DNA of 64,000 bases, taken from NCBI GenBank assembly GCA_964445195.1, contig CAYUKA010000002.1, positions 84,284 to 148,283 of the forward strand, in the 5' to 3' direction. Made by a program: the position numbers and the translations under genes. The notes beneath the pieces were generated by a model. It was not told the origin of the DNA and did not search any database. It saw nothing but the letters and a program-made list of their open reading frames with translations. Source of the DNA: UM-FILTER-47-13 sp964445195. Its GTDB lineage: Bacteria > Pseudomonadota > Alphaproteobacteria > Micavibrionales > Micavibrionaceae. Below are positions 8,540 through 17,553 of this stretch, piece by piece. Position 1 is the stretch's first letter, and every line of letters begins with the position of its first letter.

Positions 8540-9745
8540 ATGAATATCCATGAATACCAAGCCAAGGAGCTTTTGAAAAAATTCGGCGTTGCCGTACCGG
8601 ACGGTTTTGCGGCGATGAGCGTCGATGAGGCTGTCTCTGCCGGCGAAAAGCTGCCAGGGCCGCTTTATGTTGTGAAAGCGCAAATTCATGCCGGCGGCCG
8701 CGGAGCCGGGCACTTTACCGATAACCCCGAGGGCAAGGGCGGCGTCAGGCTGTGCAAAACCGCCGATGAAGTCAAAGAAGCCGCCGAGGCTATGTTGGGC
8801 AAGGTGCTGGTCACCAAGCAGACCGGACCTGAAGGCAAGGAAGTGCAGCGCCTGTATGTGACGGATGGTGTGGAGATTGAAAAGGAATATTACTGCTCGG
8901 TTCTGATAGACCGGGCCAGCAGCTGCGTTACCTTCATGGTTTCGACCGAAGGCGGCATGGATATTGAGGAAGTGGCCGAGGCAACGCCAGAGAAAATCCA
9001 CAAGGTCACGGTTGATCCGGCCACCGGTATGATGCCGTTCCATGCGCGCAAGCTGGCCAAGGCGCTGGCGCTTGACGGTGACGCCGGCAAAAGCGCGGTG
9101 AAGTTTTTCATGGCGCTCTACAACAGTTTCGTGTCGCTCGACGCGGCGATCGTTGAAATTAACCCGATGATCGTCACCGACAGGAACGAGGTTATGGCGC
9201 TGGATGCGAAAATGAATTTCGATGAGAACGCCCTGTTCCGCCAGAAAGAGGTCGCCGCGATGCGCGATGAGACCGAAGAGGATGAAAAGGAACGGCAGGC
9301 GCATGAATATGACCTGTCCTATGTGGCGCTCGACGGCAATATCGGCTGCATGGTCAATGGCGCGGGCCTGGCGATGTCGACGATGGATATCATCAAGCTT
9401 TATGGCGGGGCTGCGGCCAATTTCCTCGATGTCGGCGGCGGTGCCGACAAGGAAAAAGTGACGGCCGCCTTCAAGATTATCCTGTCCGACCCCAACGTCA
9501 AAGGCGTGCTGGTCAATATCTTCGGCGGCATCATGAAATGTGATGTGATCGCCGAGGGCATTATCGCCGCCGCCAGGGAAGTGGCGCTCAGTGTCCCGCT
9601 GGTCGTCCGGCTGGAAGGCACGAATGTCGATAAGGGCAAGGAAATACTGGCCGGGTCCGGCCTGCCGATCATCGCCGCCGACAATCTGGCCGACGCGGCC
9701 GAGAAGGTCGTGGACGCAACACAAAAAGCGCAGGAGGCTGCATAA
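8540..9745 (+). CDS. sucC: Succinyl-CoA synthetase beta subunit
   Basis: It carries the nucleotide-grasp and succinate-binding half of succinyl-CoA synthetase, which makes succinate and NTP from succinyl-CoA. The protein is 401 residues, slightly longer than the usual 388-399. It starts MNIHEYQAKELLKKFGV, the family N-terminus; the frame extends 46 codons upstream but that part is unrelated to the family. HAGGRGAGHF lies near 49, and VNIFGGIMKCDVIAEGI is the conserved phosphate/CoA-interface region near the C-terminus. A GAGGGGGA precedes the start. Its stop TAA shares a base with the sucD ATG (TAATG), so translation of the two is coupled. It heads the interrupted TCA operon. Confidence 0.97.
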   Translation: MNIHEYQAKELLKKFGVAVPDGFAAMSVDEAVSAGEKLPGPLYVVKAQIHAGGRGAGHFTDNPEGKGGVRLCKTADEVKEAAEAMLGKVLVTKQTGPEGKEVQRLYVTDGVEIEKEYYCSVLIDRASSCVTFMVSTEGGMDIEEVAEATPEKIHKVTVDPATGMMPFHARKLAKALALDGDAGKSAVKFFMALYNSFVSLDAAIVEINPMIVTDRNEVMALDAKMNFDENALFRQKEVAAMRDETEEDEKERQAHEYDLSYVALDGNIGCMVNGAGLAMSTMDIIKLYGGAAANFLDVGGGADKEKVTAAFKIILSDPNVKGVLVNIFGGIMKCDVIAEGIIAAAREVALSVPLVVRLEGTNVDKGKEILAGSGLPIIAADNLADAAEKVVDATQKAQEAA

Positions 9746-10620
9746 TGACCGTACTTGTGAATAAAGACACCAAAGTGATCTGCCAGGGTATTACCGGTGC
9801 CCATGGAACATTCCATACCGAGCAGGCGATTGGCTACGGCACGCAAATGGTCGGCGGGGTGACGCCGGGCAAGGGCGGCAGCGAGCATCTCGGCCTGCCG
9901 GTGTTCGATACGGTTGCCGAGGCCAGGGAGCGTACGGGTGCGAACGCCACAGCGATTTACGTGCCGCCGCCGTTTGCCGCGGACGCGATCCTCGAGGCGG
10001 TCGATGCCGGGATCGAACTGATTATCTGCATCACCGAAGGCATCCCGGTCATGGATATGGTCAAGGTCAAGCGCGGCCTGCAGGGCAGCGCGTCGCGCCT
10101 GATCGGCCCGAACTGCCCCGGTGTGATCACGCCGGATGAATGCAAGATCGGTATTATGCCGGGCCATATTCACAAGAAGGGCAAGGTCGGTATTGTTTCG
10201 CGCTCCGGCACGCTGACTTATGAGGCGGTCGCGCAAACCACGGCGCCGGGCCTTGGCCAGTCAACCTGTATCGGCATTGGCGGCGATCCGGTTAACGGCA
10301 CCAACTTCATTGATTGTCTTGAAATGTTCCTCGGTGATGAGGATACCGAAGCGATCCTGATGATCGGCGAGATCGGCGGCACTGACGAGGAAGAGGCCGC
10401 TGAATTTTACAAGACTGTCAAGAACAAGAAACCGATTGCCGGCTTTATTGCCGGCGTCACCGCTCCGCCGGGCAAGCGCATGGGCCACGCCGGCGCCATT
10501 ATTTCCGGCGGGCAGGGCACGGCCGAATCAAAGATCGAGGCCATGAAGTCCGCCGGTTTTGTTGTGTCTGACAGCCCGGCTGCGCTCGGTGATGCCGTGC
10601 AAAAGGCGATGGCGGCGTAA
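9745..10620 (+). CDS. sucD: Succinyl-CoA synthetase alpha subunit
   Basis: This is the CoA-binding and phosphohistidine subunit of succinyl-CoA synthetase, 291 residues as usual. The Rossmann CoA-binding part starts with NKDTKVICQGITGAHGTFHT. The domain-closing motif VSRSGTLTYEAV is near 151, and the phosphorylated histidine lies in KRMGHAGAIISGGQGTA near 245. The start overlaps the sucC stop by one base, which ensures a 1:1 subunit ratio. The gene after it is a lipoprotein 62 nt downstream, so the classical link to sucA is broken by four genes. Confidence 0.97.
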   Translation: MTVLVNKDTKVICQGITGAHGTFHTEQAIGYGTQMVGGVTPGKGGSEHLGLPVFDTVAEARERTGANATAIYVPPPFAADAILEAVDAGIELIICITEGIPVMDMVKVKRGLQGSASRLIGPNCPGVITPDECKIGIMPGHIHKKGKVGIVSRSGTLTYEAVAQTTAPGLGQSTCIGIGGDPVNGTNFIDCLEMFLGDEDTEAILMIGEIGGTDEEEAAEFYKTVKNKKPIAGFIAGVTAPPGKRMGHAGAIISGGQGTAESKIEAMKSAGFVVSDSPAALGDAVQKAMAA

Positions 10621-10682
10621 AAAACGCTATTCCATAATTTAAGGGGGTGACAGGAACGTTTAATCCTGTTATCCCTTTTTTT

Positions 10683-11096
10683 ATGTCCAGAAACTGGTTT
10701 TATATTGTGCCGTTGGCGCTTGTGCTCGTGGCTTGCGGGCCGGGAGAAGAGCCGGATGAGGCATCGGCCGAGCGGCCTGTGGCTGAACCGCTTCAAACCT
10801 GTGGCGAGTTTTACGATGCGGCCCGCCCGGCGAATGCGGGTGATCTGCACATATTGCGCGAACGGCCGGACGGTATTGTTGTTGCGGCCTGCCGTTATGA
10901 TGAACCGGATGAGAACGGCACTGCGCCCTACACGGAATTCAATTTCGTATCCGGCACGCTCTGCACCGGCACCGCCGGTCAGAAATACCCTTATAGCTGC
11001 CGTGGCTATGACGCGCTGGATAGCGCCCAGCAGCAGGCCCTTGCGGACGCCAACGCGCTCCTGAATCAGGACCGTTACACATTGCGGGCTTTTTAA
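10683..11096 (+). CDS. Small putative lipoprotein
   Basis: The 137-residue protein begins MSRNWFYIVPLALVLVACGP: a short charged start, a hydrophobic core and a LVAC lipobox with the modified Cys at 17. It should therefore be an outer- or inner-membrane lipoprotein. The mature part has six further cysteines in short spacings (TCGEFYD, AACRYD, TLCTGT, YSCRGYD), suggesting periplasmic disulfides. No family was recognised. A GTG at 10647 would add 12 residues, but it directly abuts the AAGGG that would have to be its ribosome site; the lipoprotein signal fits the ATG at 10683 better. It lies between sucD and the paralogue triplet. Confidence 0.65.
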   Translation: MSRNWFYIVPLALVLVACGPGEEPDEASAERPVAEPLQTCGEFYDAARPANAGDLHILRERPDGIVVAACRYDEPDENGTAPYTEFNFVSGTLCTGTAGQKYPYSCRGYDALDSAQQQALADANALLNQDRYTLRAF

Positions 11097-11163
11097 TCCC
11101 CTCTCGACAGGAGCAGTGTCACGCTTTAGCATGATTGTTCCGGAACTGAAGGAGGGATCACGA

Positions 11164-11709
11164 ATGTCACAACTTTCCGAATTATCACCCGAGGACAGGG
11201 GGCTATTAGTGGGCCTGCCTTACCGTGTCGGCGTCTGGATGAGCCATTCCGATGATGAGGCCGGCGAAGCCGATGATATCCGCGAGATGAAGGCCCTGGA
11301 ACAGATCATCAAATCGATCGCCCAGGTGCATGAGCAATCGGCGTTCGTGCAGGAAGTGGCGCAGCAGACACTGGCGCGGCGCGAGCAATGGGAGAGATGG
11401 GCGAACCACTCGTTCGACATTCTTGCCGACTGCGAAAAAGCCGCAGCCGTGCTGAAGAGCCGCGTCAATGACAATGACCGTAAGGATTATTGCCGCACGC
11501 TGGTGAATATCGCCGAGACGGTTGCCGCGGCCTATGGCGAATTCGGCATGGGGGCGGACGAAGATGAAGGGTTGCTGGGCGGTTTCCTGGGCAAGGTTGT
11601 CGGCAAGCTGAAGGGTGAGGAGGCGGAGGACGGATTTATGAATATCAGCCCCGCTGAAAATGATGCTTTGGAGCGCCTGAAAACGGCCCTCAGGGATAAA
11701 GAAGCCTGA
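11164..11709 (+). CDS. Uncharacterised protein, paralogue 1 of 3
   Basis: The 181-residue protein starts at ATG after a strong GGAGGG at 11151-11156; the frame runs 16 codons further upstream without support. It is helical, without signal peptide or membrane segment. It shares an alignment-length pattern with the next two genes: LxxEDRxLLVxLPYRVGVWMS at the N-terminus, an acidic loop, KALEQIIK, FVQEVAQQTLARREQWERWA, a central Cys helix, and FMNISPAENDALERLK near the end. An insertion, LLGGFLGKVVGKLKGEEAED, lies before this last motif. The family is not recognised and no catalytic motif is seen. The gene follows sucD and the lipoprotein and precedes sucA. Confidence 0.8.
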   Translation: MSQLSELSPEDRGLLVGLPYRVGVWMSHSDDEAGEADDIREMKALEQIIKSIAQVHEQSAFVQEVAQQTLARREQWERWANHSFDILADCEKAAAVLKSRVNDNDRKDYCRTLVNIAETVAAAYGEFGMGADEDEGLLGGFLGKVVGKLKGEEAEDGFMNISPAENDALERLKTALRDKEA

Positions 11710-11799
11710 TCGCCTGCCGGCCGGTTATTTTCGGTTTTCAAAATCTGTGTTTGCGCTAGAATGGATAAGGTTTTGAAAAGGGATACATAAAGGGATACA

Positions 11800-12387
11800 T
11801 TGTCTTACCTGGAACATTTCACACAAGAGCAGCGTGAACTGCTGGTTTCCTTACCCTACAGGGTCGGTTTGTGGGTCAGTGAGAGTGATCAGGGCGGTGG
11901 CGATCACTCGTCCGAAGCGGAAATGCAAACCCTTGAAACCCTGATCATGGGCTACGCCGAAGATTTTTTGAAATCCGAATTCGTGGAAGAAGTCATGCGC
12001 GGCACGTTGGCCCGCAAAGAGACATGGCCGGCATGGAGCCGGTCTCTGGATAATGTGCCGCAGCAATGCCAGGCCGCGATCAATATGATGCAGGATCATA
12101 TAGAGAGCAAGGATGTGCTATCCTTTCGTCAGACACTGATGGAAGTGGCGCGCGCGATCGCTATGGCCTATCGTGAACTTGATGAACAGACGAATACGAT
12201 TGCAATGCTGCGGGTTCATTCCCTGCATTACTGGCTAAGACTGAAGGCTTACATTCGCAAAGAACAGCCGCCGAGTCTTGATGAAATCATGAATATCAGC
12301 CGTTCCGAGCATAAGGTTTTGCAAAAGCTTGCAACGGTTCTTAAAGTTGATATGCACGGCAACCCGCTGGAGTCTCTGGCGGCCTGA
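11800..12387 (+). CDS. Uncharacterised protein, paralogue 2 of 3
   Basis: The 195-residue protein has a TTG start at 11800 supported by AAAGGGATACA just upstream. It matches its neighbours in order: FTQEQRELLVSLPYRVGLWV, an acidic/Gly loop, MQTLETLI, FVEEVMRGTLARKETWPAW, and IMNISRSEHKVLQKL at the end. Before the end motif it has a more basic, aromatic stretch (HSLHYWLRLKAYIRK) where paralogue 1 has a Gly/Lys-rich insertion. It is predicted cytoplasmic and all-helical. No function can be assigned. Divergence between the three copies is large, so the duplication is old rather than an assembly artefact. Confidence 0.8.
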   Translation: MSYLEHFTQEQRELLVSLPYRVGLWVSESDQGGGDHSSEAEMQTLETLIMGYAEDFLKSEFVEEVMRGTLARKETWPAWSRSLDNVPQQCQAAINMMQDHIESKDVLSFRQTLMEVARAIAMAYRELDEQTNTIAMLRVHSLHYWLRLKAYIRKEQPPSLDEIMNISRSEHKVLQKLATVLKVDMHGNPLESLAA

Positions 12388-12413
12388 GATACGGTAGAGA
12401 AAGGACAGTGACC

Positions 12414-13019
12414 ATGGCGTTTCTTGAGCAATTCTCCGAAGATGAGCGTAACCTGATTGTATCCCTGCCATACAAGGCAGGGCTGTGGGTGAGCACGATT
12501 GACGATGCCGGCGGCACGGCGGCAGACTACAAAGAACTCGAAGCGCTGGAACGGATTATCAGCGAGAAAGGCAAAGGCATGTTCGAATCGGCCTTCGTCC
12601 ACGAAGTGATGGCCGAGACATGCACGCGCCAGCAGGACTGGAAAGCCTGGGCAGACGGCGCCGACAAGGTTTTGGTAGAATGCACGAATGCCGTCAAAAT
12701 TATCGCCGACAGGCTGGCGGAAAAGGATATTGACGCTTACCGGCAAAATATTATGAGTATCGCGGTCGAGGTTGCCAAGGCATTCCGGGAGTTCGACGCC
12801 GATGCGCCGCTGGGTGTACGATTATGGACGCAGTACCGCCTGTTCCTTGAGGCAATCTTCCGGATCATTAAACGCGATAAAACCTATGAAAGCGAAAGCA
12901 TGCTGAATATCAGCTATGAAGAAGATATGGCTTTATCAAAACTCTCAAAGGCTCTGTATGAAGGCGCCGTCGACGATTCACCGGCTGTGCCGCCGCCCGC
13001 CTTCCAGGGAAACGCGTAA
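12414..13019 (+). CDS. Uncharacterised protein, paralogue 3 of 3
   Basis: The 201-residue protein starts at ATG 12414, about 9 nt after AAGGA; a GTG two codons earlier is also possible. The shared pattern is clear: FSEDERNLIVSLPYKAGLWV, LEALERIISEKGKG, FVHEVMAETCTRQQDWKAWA, and MLNISYEEDMALSKLSKAL. The variable segment before the last motif reads LWTQYRLFLEAIFRIIKRDK. A short Pro-rich tail (SPAVPPPAFQG) ends the protein. It sits 44 nt before sucA and is probably co-transcribed with it. Function is unknown. Confidence 0.8.
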   Translation: MAFLEQFSEDERNLIVSLPYKAGLWVSTIDDAGGTAADYKELEALERIISEKGKGMFESAFVHEVMAETCTRQQDWKAWADGADKVLVECTNAVKIIADRLAEKDIDAYRQNIMSIAVEVAKAFREFDADAPLGVRLWTQYRLFLEAIFRIIKRDKTYESESMLNISYEEDMALSKLSKALYEGAVDDSPAVPPPAFQGNA

Positions 13020-13062
13020 ACTGACTGACAAAAGGAGAACAGGATCCCCGATCCGTTAGATC

Positions 13063-15981
13063 ATGACTGACAAACAGAATGCGGCTCCCAAGACCCGCTT
13101 GGGATTTCTGACCGGTGCGAATGCTGAATATATCGCCCATCTCTATAACCAATATCTGATCAATCCCGAAAAAGTTGACCATAGCTGGGGCAGTTTCTTC
13201 GGCGAGTTGAATGATAACGAAGCCAATTTGCTGCAGGAGTTGCACGGCGCAAGCTGGACGCCGGCTGAGAACCGCAAGGACCGCAACGGTTTTGACAGCT
13301 TTGCCAGCGCTACCCATGCTGAGGCGCCTCCCATTCAGTCTGTGACAACAACACCACAACCATCTTCACCGGCGGATGCCGATGCAGCGCGGCAGGCGAC
13401 GCTTGACTCTGTGCGCGCGCTGATGCTGATCCGCGCTTATCGGGCCCGCGGCCATATGGTTGCCAATCTTGATCCGCTTGGGCTGAAGGAAAAGGAATAT
13501 CATCCTGAGCTTGACCCGGCGCAGCACGGCTTTACCGATGCCGATTATGACCGGCCGATTTTTCTCAATCATGTGCTGGGGCTGGAATACGCAACACTGC
13601 GCGAAATTCTCGACATTCTAAAGCATACCTATTGCGGCACGATCGGGGTTGAATTCCTGCATATGACCGATCCGGAGGAAAAGGGCTGGATTCAGCGCCG
13701 GATCGAAGCCGGAATGAATCATACTGACTTTACCGTTAACGGCAAGCGCGCGATCCTGCAGCGCCTGACGGCGGCGGAAGGGTTCGAGACGTTCCTGAAC
13801 ACCAAATATACCGGTACCAAGCGCTTTGGCGTTGACGGCGGTGAGTCCCTGGTGCCGGCCATCGAGCAAATCATGAAGCGCGGCGGCCAGCTTGGGCTGA
13901 AAGAGATCGTGATCGGGATGGCACACCGCGGGCGGCTGAATGTGCTGACCAATGTTATGGGCAAGTCCTTTACCGCCGTGTTCTCGGAATTCCAGGGCCA
14001 TTCCTCCAACCCGGAAGACGTGCAGGGGTCCGGCGATGTCAAATATCATCTCGGCACCTCAAGCGACCGTGATTTTGACGGTAATGTCATTCACCTGTCA
14101 CTGACCGCCAATCCCTCTCACCTGGAAGCCGTCAATCCCGTTGTGATCGGCAAGGTGCGCGCGAAACAGGTGTTGCGTAATGATCGTGAAGCACGGGAAG
14201 TCCTGCCGCTCTTGCTGCATGGTGATGCAGCATTCGCCGGTCAGGGGCTGGTCGCCGAAACCCTTATGATATCTGATCTTCCGGGCTATCGTGTTGGCGG
14301 TACCATTCATATTGTGCACAATAACCAGATCGGCTTTACAACGACACCGCAATTCTCGCGTTCCGGTCCGCACCCGACCGATGTGGTCAAGATGCTGGCG
14401 GCACCCATCTTTCACGTGAATGGTGACGATCCCGAAGCTGTAGTCCATGTCTCGCGAATCGCGATCGAATACCGCCAGAAATTCAACAAGGATGTCGTTA
14501 TTGATCTCGTCTGTTACCGGCGTCATGGCCATAACGAAGGCGACGAGCCGTCATTTACCCAGCCGCTGATGTACCGCAAGATCGCGCGGCATGAAAGCGC
14601 GCGGACGCAATATGCGGCGCAGCTCGTTGGTGAGGGTGTCATTACTGCCGACGAGGCGCAGAGCATGGTTGATGAGTTTCACACCTACCTCGAAGAGGCT
14701 TATGAGGCGACCAAAAGCTATAAGCCGAATAAGGCGGATTTCCTGGAAGGCGCATGGGAAGGTTTGACGGTTGCGCACGGGATTGAGCGGCGCGGGGTCA
14801 CGGCGGTTGAACCGCCGATCATTGAAAAAATCGGCAAGGCGCTGACCAGTGTACCGGACGGTTTTAACCTGAATTCGAAAATCGTCCGCCAGCTTAAGGC
14901 CAAGCAGAAGATGATTGCCGGCGAAACGGCTCTTGACTGGGCCACGGCGGAGGCACTGGCGTTCGGCAGTTTGCTTAACGAGGGATATTCTGTGCGCCTG
15001 TCAGGCCAGGATAGCGGCCGGGGAACATTCTCCCAGCGCCATGCCATCTGGCATGATCAGGAAAACGGGGCCAAGCATTACCCTCTCCAGTTTGTTGATC
15101 CACAGCAGGCCAAATTCGAGGTGCATGACAGTCCGCTATCCGAAGCGGCTGTGCTAGGCTTTGAATACGGCTATTCGCTAGCCGACCCGCGCAGCCTTGT
15201 GCTGTGGGAGGCGCAGTTCGGCGATTTCGTCAACAGCGCGCAGGTGCTGATCGACCAGTTCATCAGCTCCGGCGAGTCGAAATGGCTGCGCATGTCGGGC
15301 CTGGTGATGTTGCTGCCGCATGGCTATGAAGGGCAGGGTCCGGAACACAGTTCGGCGAGGCTGGAGCGCTTCCTGCAAAACAGCGCCGAGGATAACTGGC
15401 AGGTCTGTAACTGCACGACGCCGGCCAATTATTTCCATGTGCTGCGCAGGCAGATGCATCGCGATTTCCGCAAGCCGCTGGTGATCATGACGCCGAAGTC
15501 ATTGCTGCGGCATAAGCTTGCGGTTTCGCCGCTGGAGATGTTCACCGGCGAAAGCACATTCCACCGCTTCCTGTGGGATGATGACTGGCTTGATAATGCG
15601 GCGGCCAAGGATATCAAACGGATCGTTCTGTGCTCCGGCAAGGTTTATTACGACCTGCTGGCAGAGCGGCGCGAGCGCGGCGTGGATGATGTTTTATTGC
15701 TGCGCCTTGAGCAGCTTTATCCGTTTCCACATCAGGCGCTGGCCGAGGAACTGGCAAAGTTCCCGGATGCGGAAATTGTCTGGTGCCAGGAGGAGCCGAA
15801 GAATATGGGCTCCTGGCATTATGTCAGTGAGTGGATTGAGGACTCTCTCGGGTTGGTCAAGCACAAAGCCGACAGGCCCCGTTACGTCGGCCGCCCGGCC
15901 GCAGCTTCACCAGCGACCGGCTTTCTCAAACGTCATCAGGAAGAGCAGGCCAGGCTGGTCGATGAGGCGCTGACGATCTAA
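13063..15981 (+). CDS. sucA: 2-oxoglutarate dehydrogenase E1 component
   Basis: It is the thiamine-diphosphate-dependent decarboxylase of the 2-oxoglutarate dehydrogenase complex, passing the succinyl group to the lipoyl arm of SucB. The 972-residue length is typical. The N-terminal E2-binding helix (NAEYIAHLYNQYLINPEKVD) is present. Active-site motifs include GMAHRGRLNVLTNV, the ThDP site HGDAAFAGQGLVAET and IHIVHNNQIGFTT. CYRRHGHNEGDEPSFTQP and the C-terminal LLPHGYEGQGPEHSSARLER are also visible. The nearest AAGGAG lies about 30 nt upstream, so the start is chosen by homology. Its stop overlaps, tail to tail, the stop of the next gene on the other strand. Confidence 0.97.
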   Translation: MTDKQNAAPKTRLGFLTGANAEYIAHLYNQYLINPEKVDHSWGSFFGELNDNEANLLQELHGASWTPAENRKDRNGFDSFASATHAEAPPIQSVTTTPQPSSPADADAARQATLDSVRALMLIRAYRARGHMVANLDPLGLKEKEYHPELDPAQHGFTDADYDRPIFLNHVLGLEYATLREILDILKHTYCGTIGVEFLHMTDPEEKGWIQRRIEAGMNHTDFTVNGKRAILQRLTAAEGFETFLNTKYTGTKRFGVDGGESLVPAIEQIMKRGGQLGLKEIVIGMAHRGRLNVLTNVMGKSFTAVFSEFQGHSSNPEDVQGSGDVKYHLGTSSDRDFDGNVIHLSLTANPSHLEAVNPVVIGKVRAKQVLRNDREAREVLPLLLHGDAAFAGQGLVAETLMISDLPGYRVGGTIHIVHNNQIGFTTTPQFSRSGPHPTDVVKMLAAPIFHVNGDDPEAVVHVSRIAIEYRQKFNKDVVIDLVCYRRHGHNEGDEPSFTQPLMYRKIARHESARTQYAAQLVGEGVITADEAQSMVDEFHTYLEEAYEATKSYKPNKADFLEGAWEGLTVAHGIERRGVTAVEPPIIEKIGKALTSVPDGFNLNSKIVRQLKAKQKMIAGETALDWATAEALAFGSLLNEGYSVRLSGQDSGRGTFSQRHAIWHDQENGAKHYPLQFVDPQQAKFEVHDSPLSEAAVLGFEYGYSLADPRSLVLWEAQFGDFVNSAQVLIDQFISSGESKWLRMSGLVMLLPHGYEGQGPEHSSARLERFLQNSAEDNWQVCNCTTPANYFHVLRRQMHRDFRKPLVIMTPKSLLRHKLAVSPLEMFTGESTFHRFLWDDDWLDNAAAKDIKRIVLCSGKVYYDLLAERRERGVDDVLLLRLEQLYPFPHQALAEELAKFPDAEIVWCQEEPKNMGSWHYVSEWIEDSLGLVKHKADRPRYVGRPAAASPATGFLKRHQEEQARLVDEALTI

Positions 15982-17336
15982 AAACGCGGGGCACGCTCTT
16001 GTATTGTTTCTGTGCGGTTATAGCGCGTCCATCTGCCGGGAGTTCGCATGGCTATGTCCAGCAATTCGTGTTCTGTCTCTTCATGTGAGCGGAACCAGTC
16101 GGCGGCTTTAAACATGCCTGTACCGTGGGTCATAGCTAACTTCAGGGTCGCCAGCGTGCCGGCGATGTTTCGGGCGATGCTGAAGCCTTTATTTCCCTTG
16201 TCGTCGATATCGTCGATCACGGTTGGTAACACGTCCTGAATAAAGCGGTCTGTGGCGCGTTCGAACGCGGTGCGGTCCTGCGTGTTCATCTGTTCATAAA
16301 GCCGAAGGAAATCATCACCGGTGACTTCATAGGCTTCGCCGATATGCGCGGCGTCGCCGACGAAGCCGGGACCCCAGTGGCTGTGTCGCACGCCCTGATC
16401 GCTGCAATAACGCACATTGCCTTTGGGGCCCAGCACATCGACGAGGGCCTGAAAGTATCCGTCTTCACCCTGATAAGCGCGCTGGAATGCAGGAAAGAAG
16501 CGAAATAGTCCGACCTTGACTGCCGGTTCCGTGTTCTCGGCTTCGCCGTTAAACACGGCACGCAACCGGTCGGCTTCTTCAAGGGCATCAACGGATGCGC
16601 TATCAAAAAACGGCAGGTAGCGGTTTCTGTGCAGGAAATGCTCTGCCCAGCCCCAGCGGGCTTGCGTGGTCACTTCGGCCGATAGCCGGCCAGCGCCGTC
16701 AATCTCATCAATGGCAACGAAGTTCAGCCGGGCATCCCGGCCGATGGCGGAAAGGTTATGCCGCGCATCGATCATTACTGACAGGTATGTGTCTTCATCT
16801 TCATTATAAAGCAGAGCATAATGCATTAAAGGCAGTGCGTGACTCCTGTCGCGCTCCTCAATATTGCCGTAAATGTCGTCGATTCTGTACTCGTTCAGAG
16901 CTTCGCGGGTGAAACTTTGAACCAATCCATGAGCTGCCAGCAAATCGGCGTGGGTTGCCTGTAGTTCACGCCACAAATTGGGCCTATCTTTGTTACCTCT
17001 ATTATGGTCGAAAAACGCTTTTTTAATTGCTTCCCATTCGTCACTTTTGATTTTTGCGTTCTGTAACGTTTCATAGCGTTCTGGATTGCTGCCTTTAAGG
17101 GCTGCCAGTGCCGCTTGCGGCTTATTTTCTTTGTACCAGTCCCAAAGGCTGCTGTGTTCGTGGTCGCCAACGCCATATGTATGGCCGGTCATCTGGTCAA
17201 TCACGACCCACGGTTTGAGATTATATCCCAGCCAGCTGGTATACAGCCCGCTACGGACCGCGTAATCGCGTATGTCCTCTGCGGATGTTTCTCGTGTTTT
17301 TGTTGTGTCGCCCGGCATTGCTTGTCTGGTGCCCAT
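15978..17336 (-). CDS. Uncharacterised protein on the opposite strand between sucA and sucB
   Basis: The 452-residue protein has no recognised domain. The ATG at 17336 (MGTRQAMPGDTTKTRETS) is supported by AAAGGAAG 5-8 nt upstream; a longer frame from 17366 has less support. It has no signal peptide or membrane helix. It is rich in Asp, His, Trp and Tyr, with clusters such as TYGVGDHEHSSLWDWY and SDQGVRHSHWGPGFVGDAAH that could bind metal or ligand. The C-terminal part is helical (FKAADWFRSHEETEHELL). Its stop overlaps the sucA stop by 3 bp. It splits the usual sucA-sucB pair and is probably transcribed separately. Confidence 0.75.
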   Translation of the reverse strand: MGTRQAMPGDTTKTRETSAEDIRDYAVRSGLYTSWLGYNLKPWVVIDQMTGHTYGVGDHEHSSLWDWYKENKPQAALAALKGSNPERYETLQNAKIKSDEWEAIKKAFFDHNRGNKDRPNLWRELQATHADLLAAHGLVQSFTREALNEYRIDDIYGNIEERDRSHALPLMHYALLYNEDEDTYLSVMIDARHNLSAIGRDARLNFVAIDEIDGAGRLSAEVTTQARWGWAEHFLHRNRYLPFFDSASVDALEEADRLRAVFNGEAENTEPAVKVGLFRFFPAFQRAYQGEDGYFQALVDVLGPKGNVRYCSDQGVRHSHWGPGFVGDAAHIGEAYEVTGDDFLRLYEQMNTQDRTAFERATDRFIQDVLPTVIDDIDDKGNKGFSIARNIAGTLATLKLAMTHGTGMFKAADWFRSHEETEHELLDIAMRTPGRWTRYNRTETIQERAPRF

Positions 17337-17553
17337 GATCTTCCTTTCCCTCGAACAGGACTGCAAAAAAATTCAGTCAGGACTATAGATTTAGGTTGAT
17401 TTTATGCCAATGGATTATTTGACGTAACTTTGCAACCCGATGCCAGCTCGGCCATAGCTGGGAATATGTATTCATACCGCCACTTGACCGTTGATTTTCC
17501 CCGGCAACCGGGCCACATTAAAGGCGGTGTAAATAAATCATATCAGGTGAATG

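Noticed and set aside
8381..9724. Long minus-strand frame (447 codons) opposite sucC
   Set aside because: It mirrors sucC, which has full family conservation; the translation is His/Arg/Asp-rich and low in sense, a shadow of codon bias.
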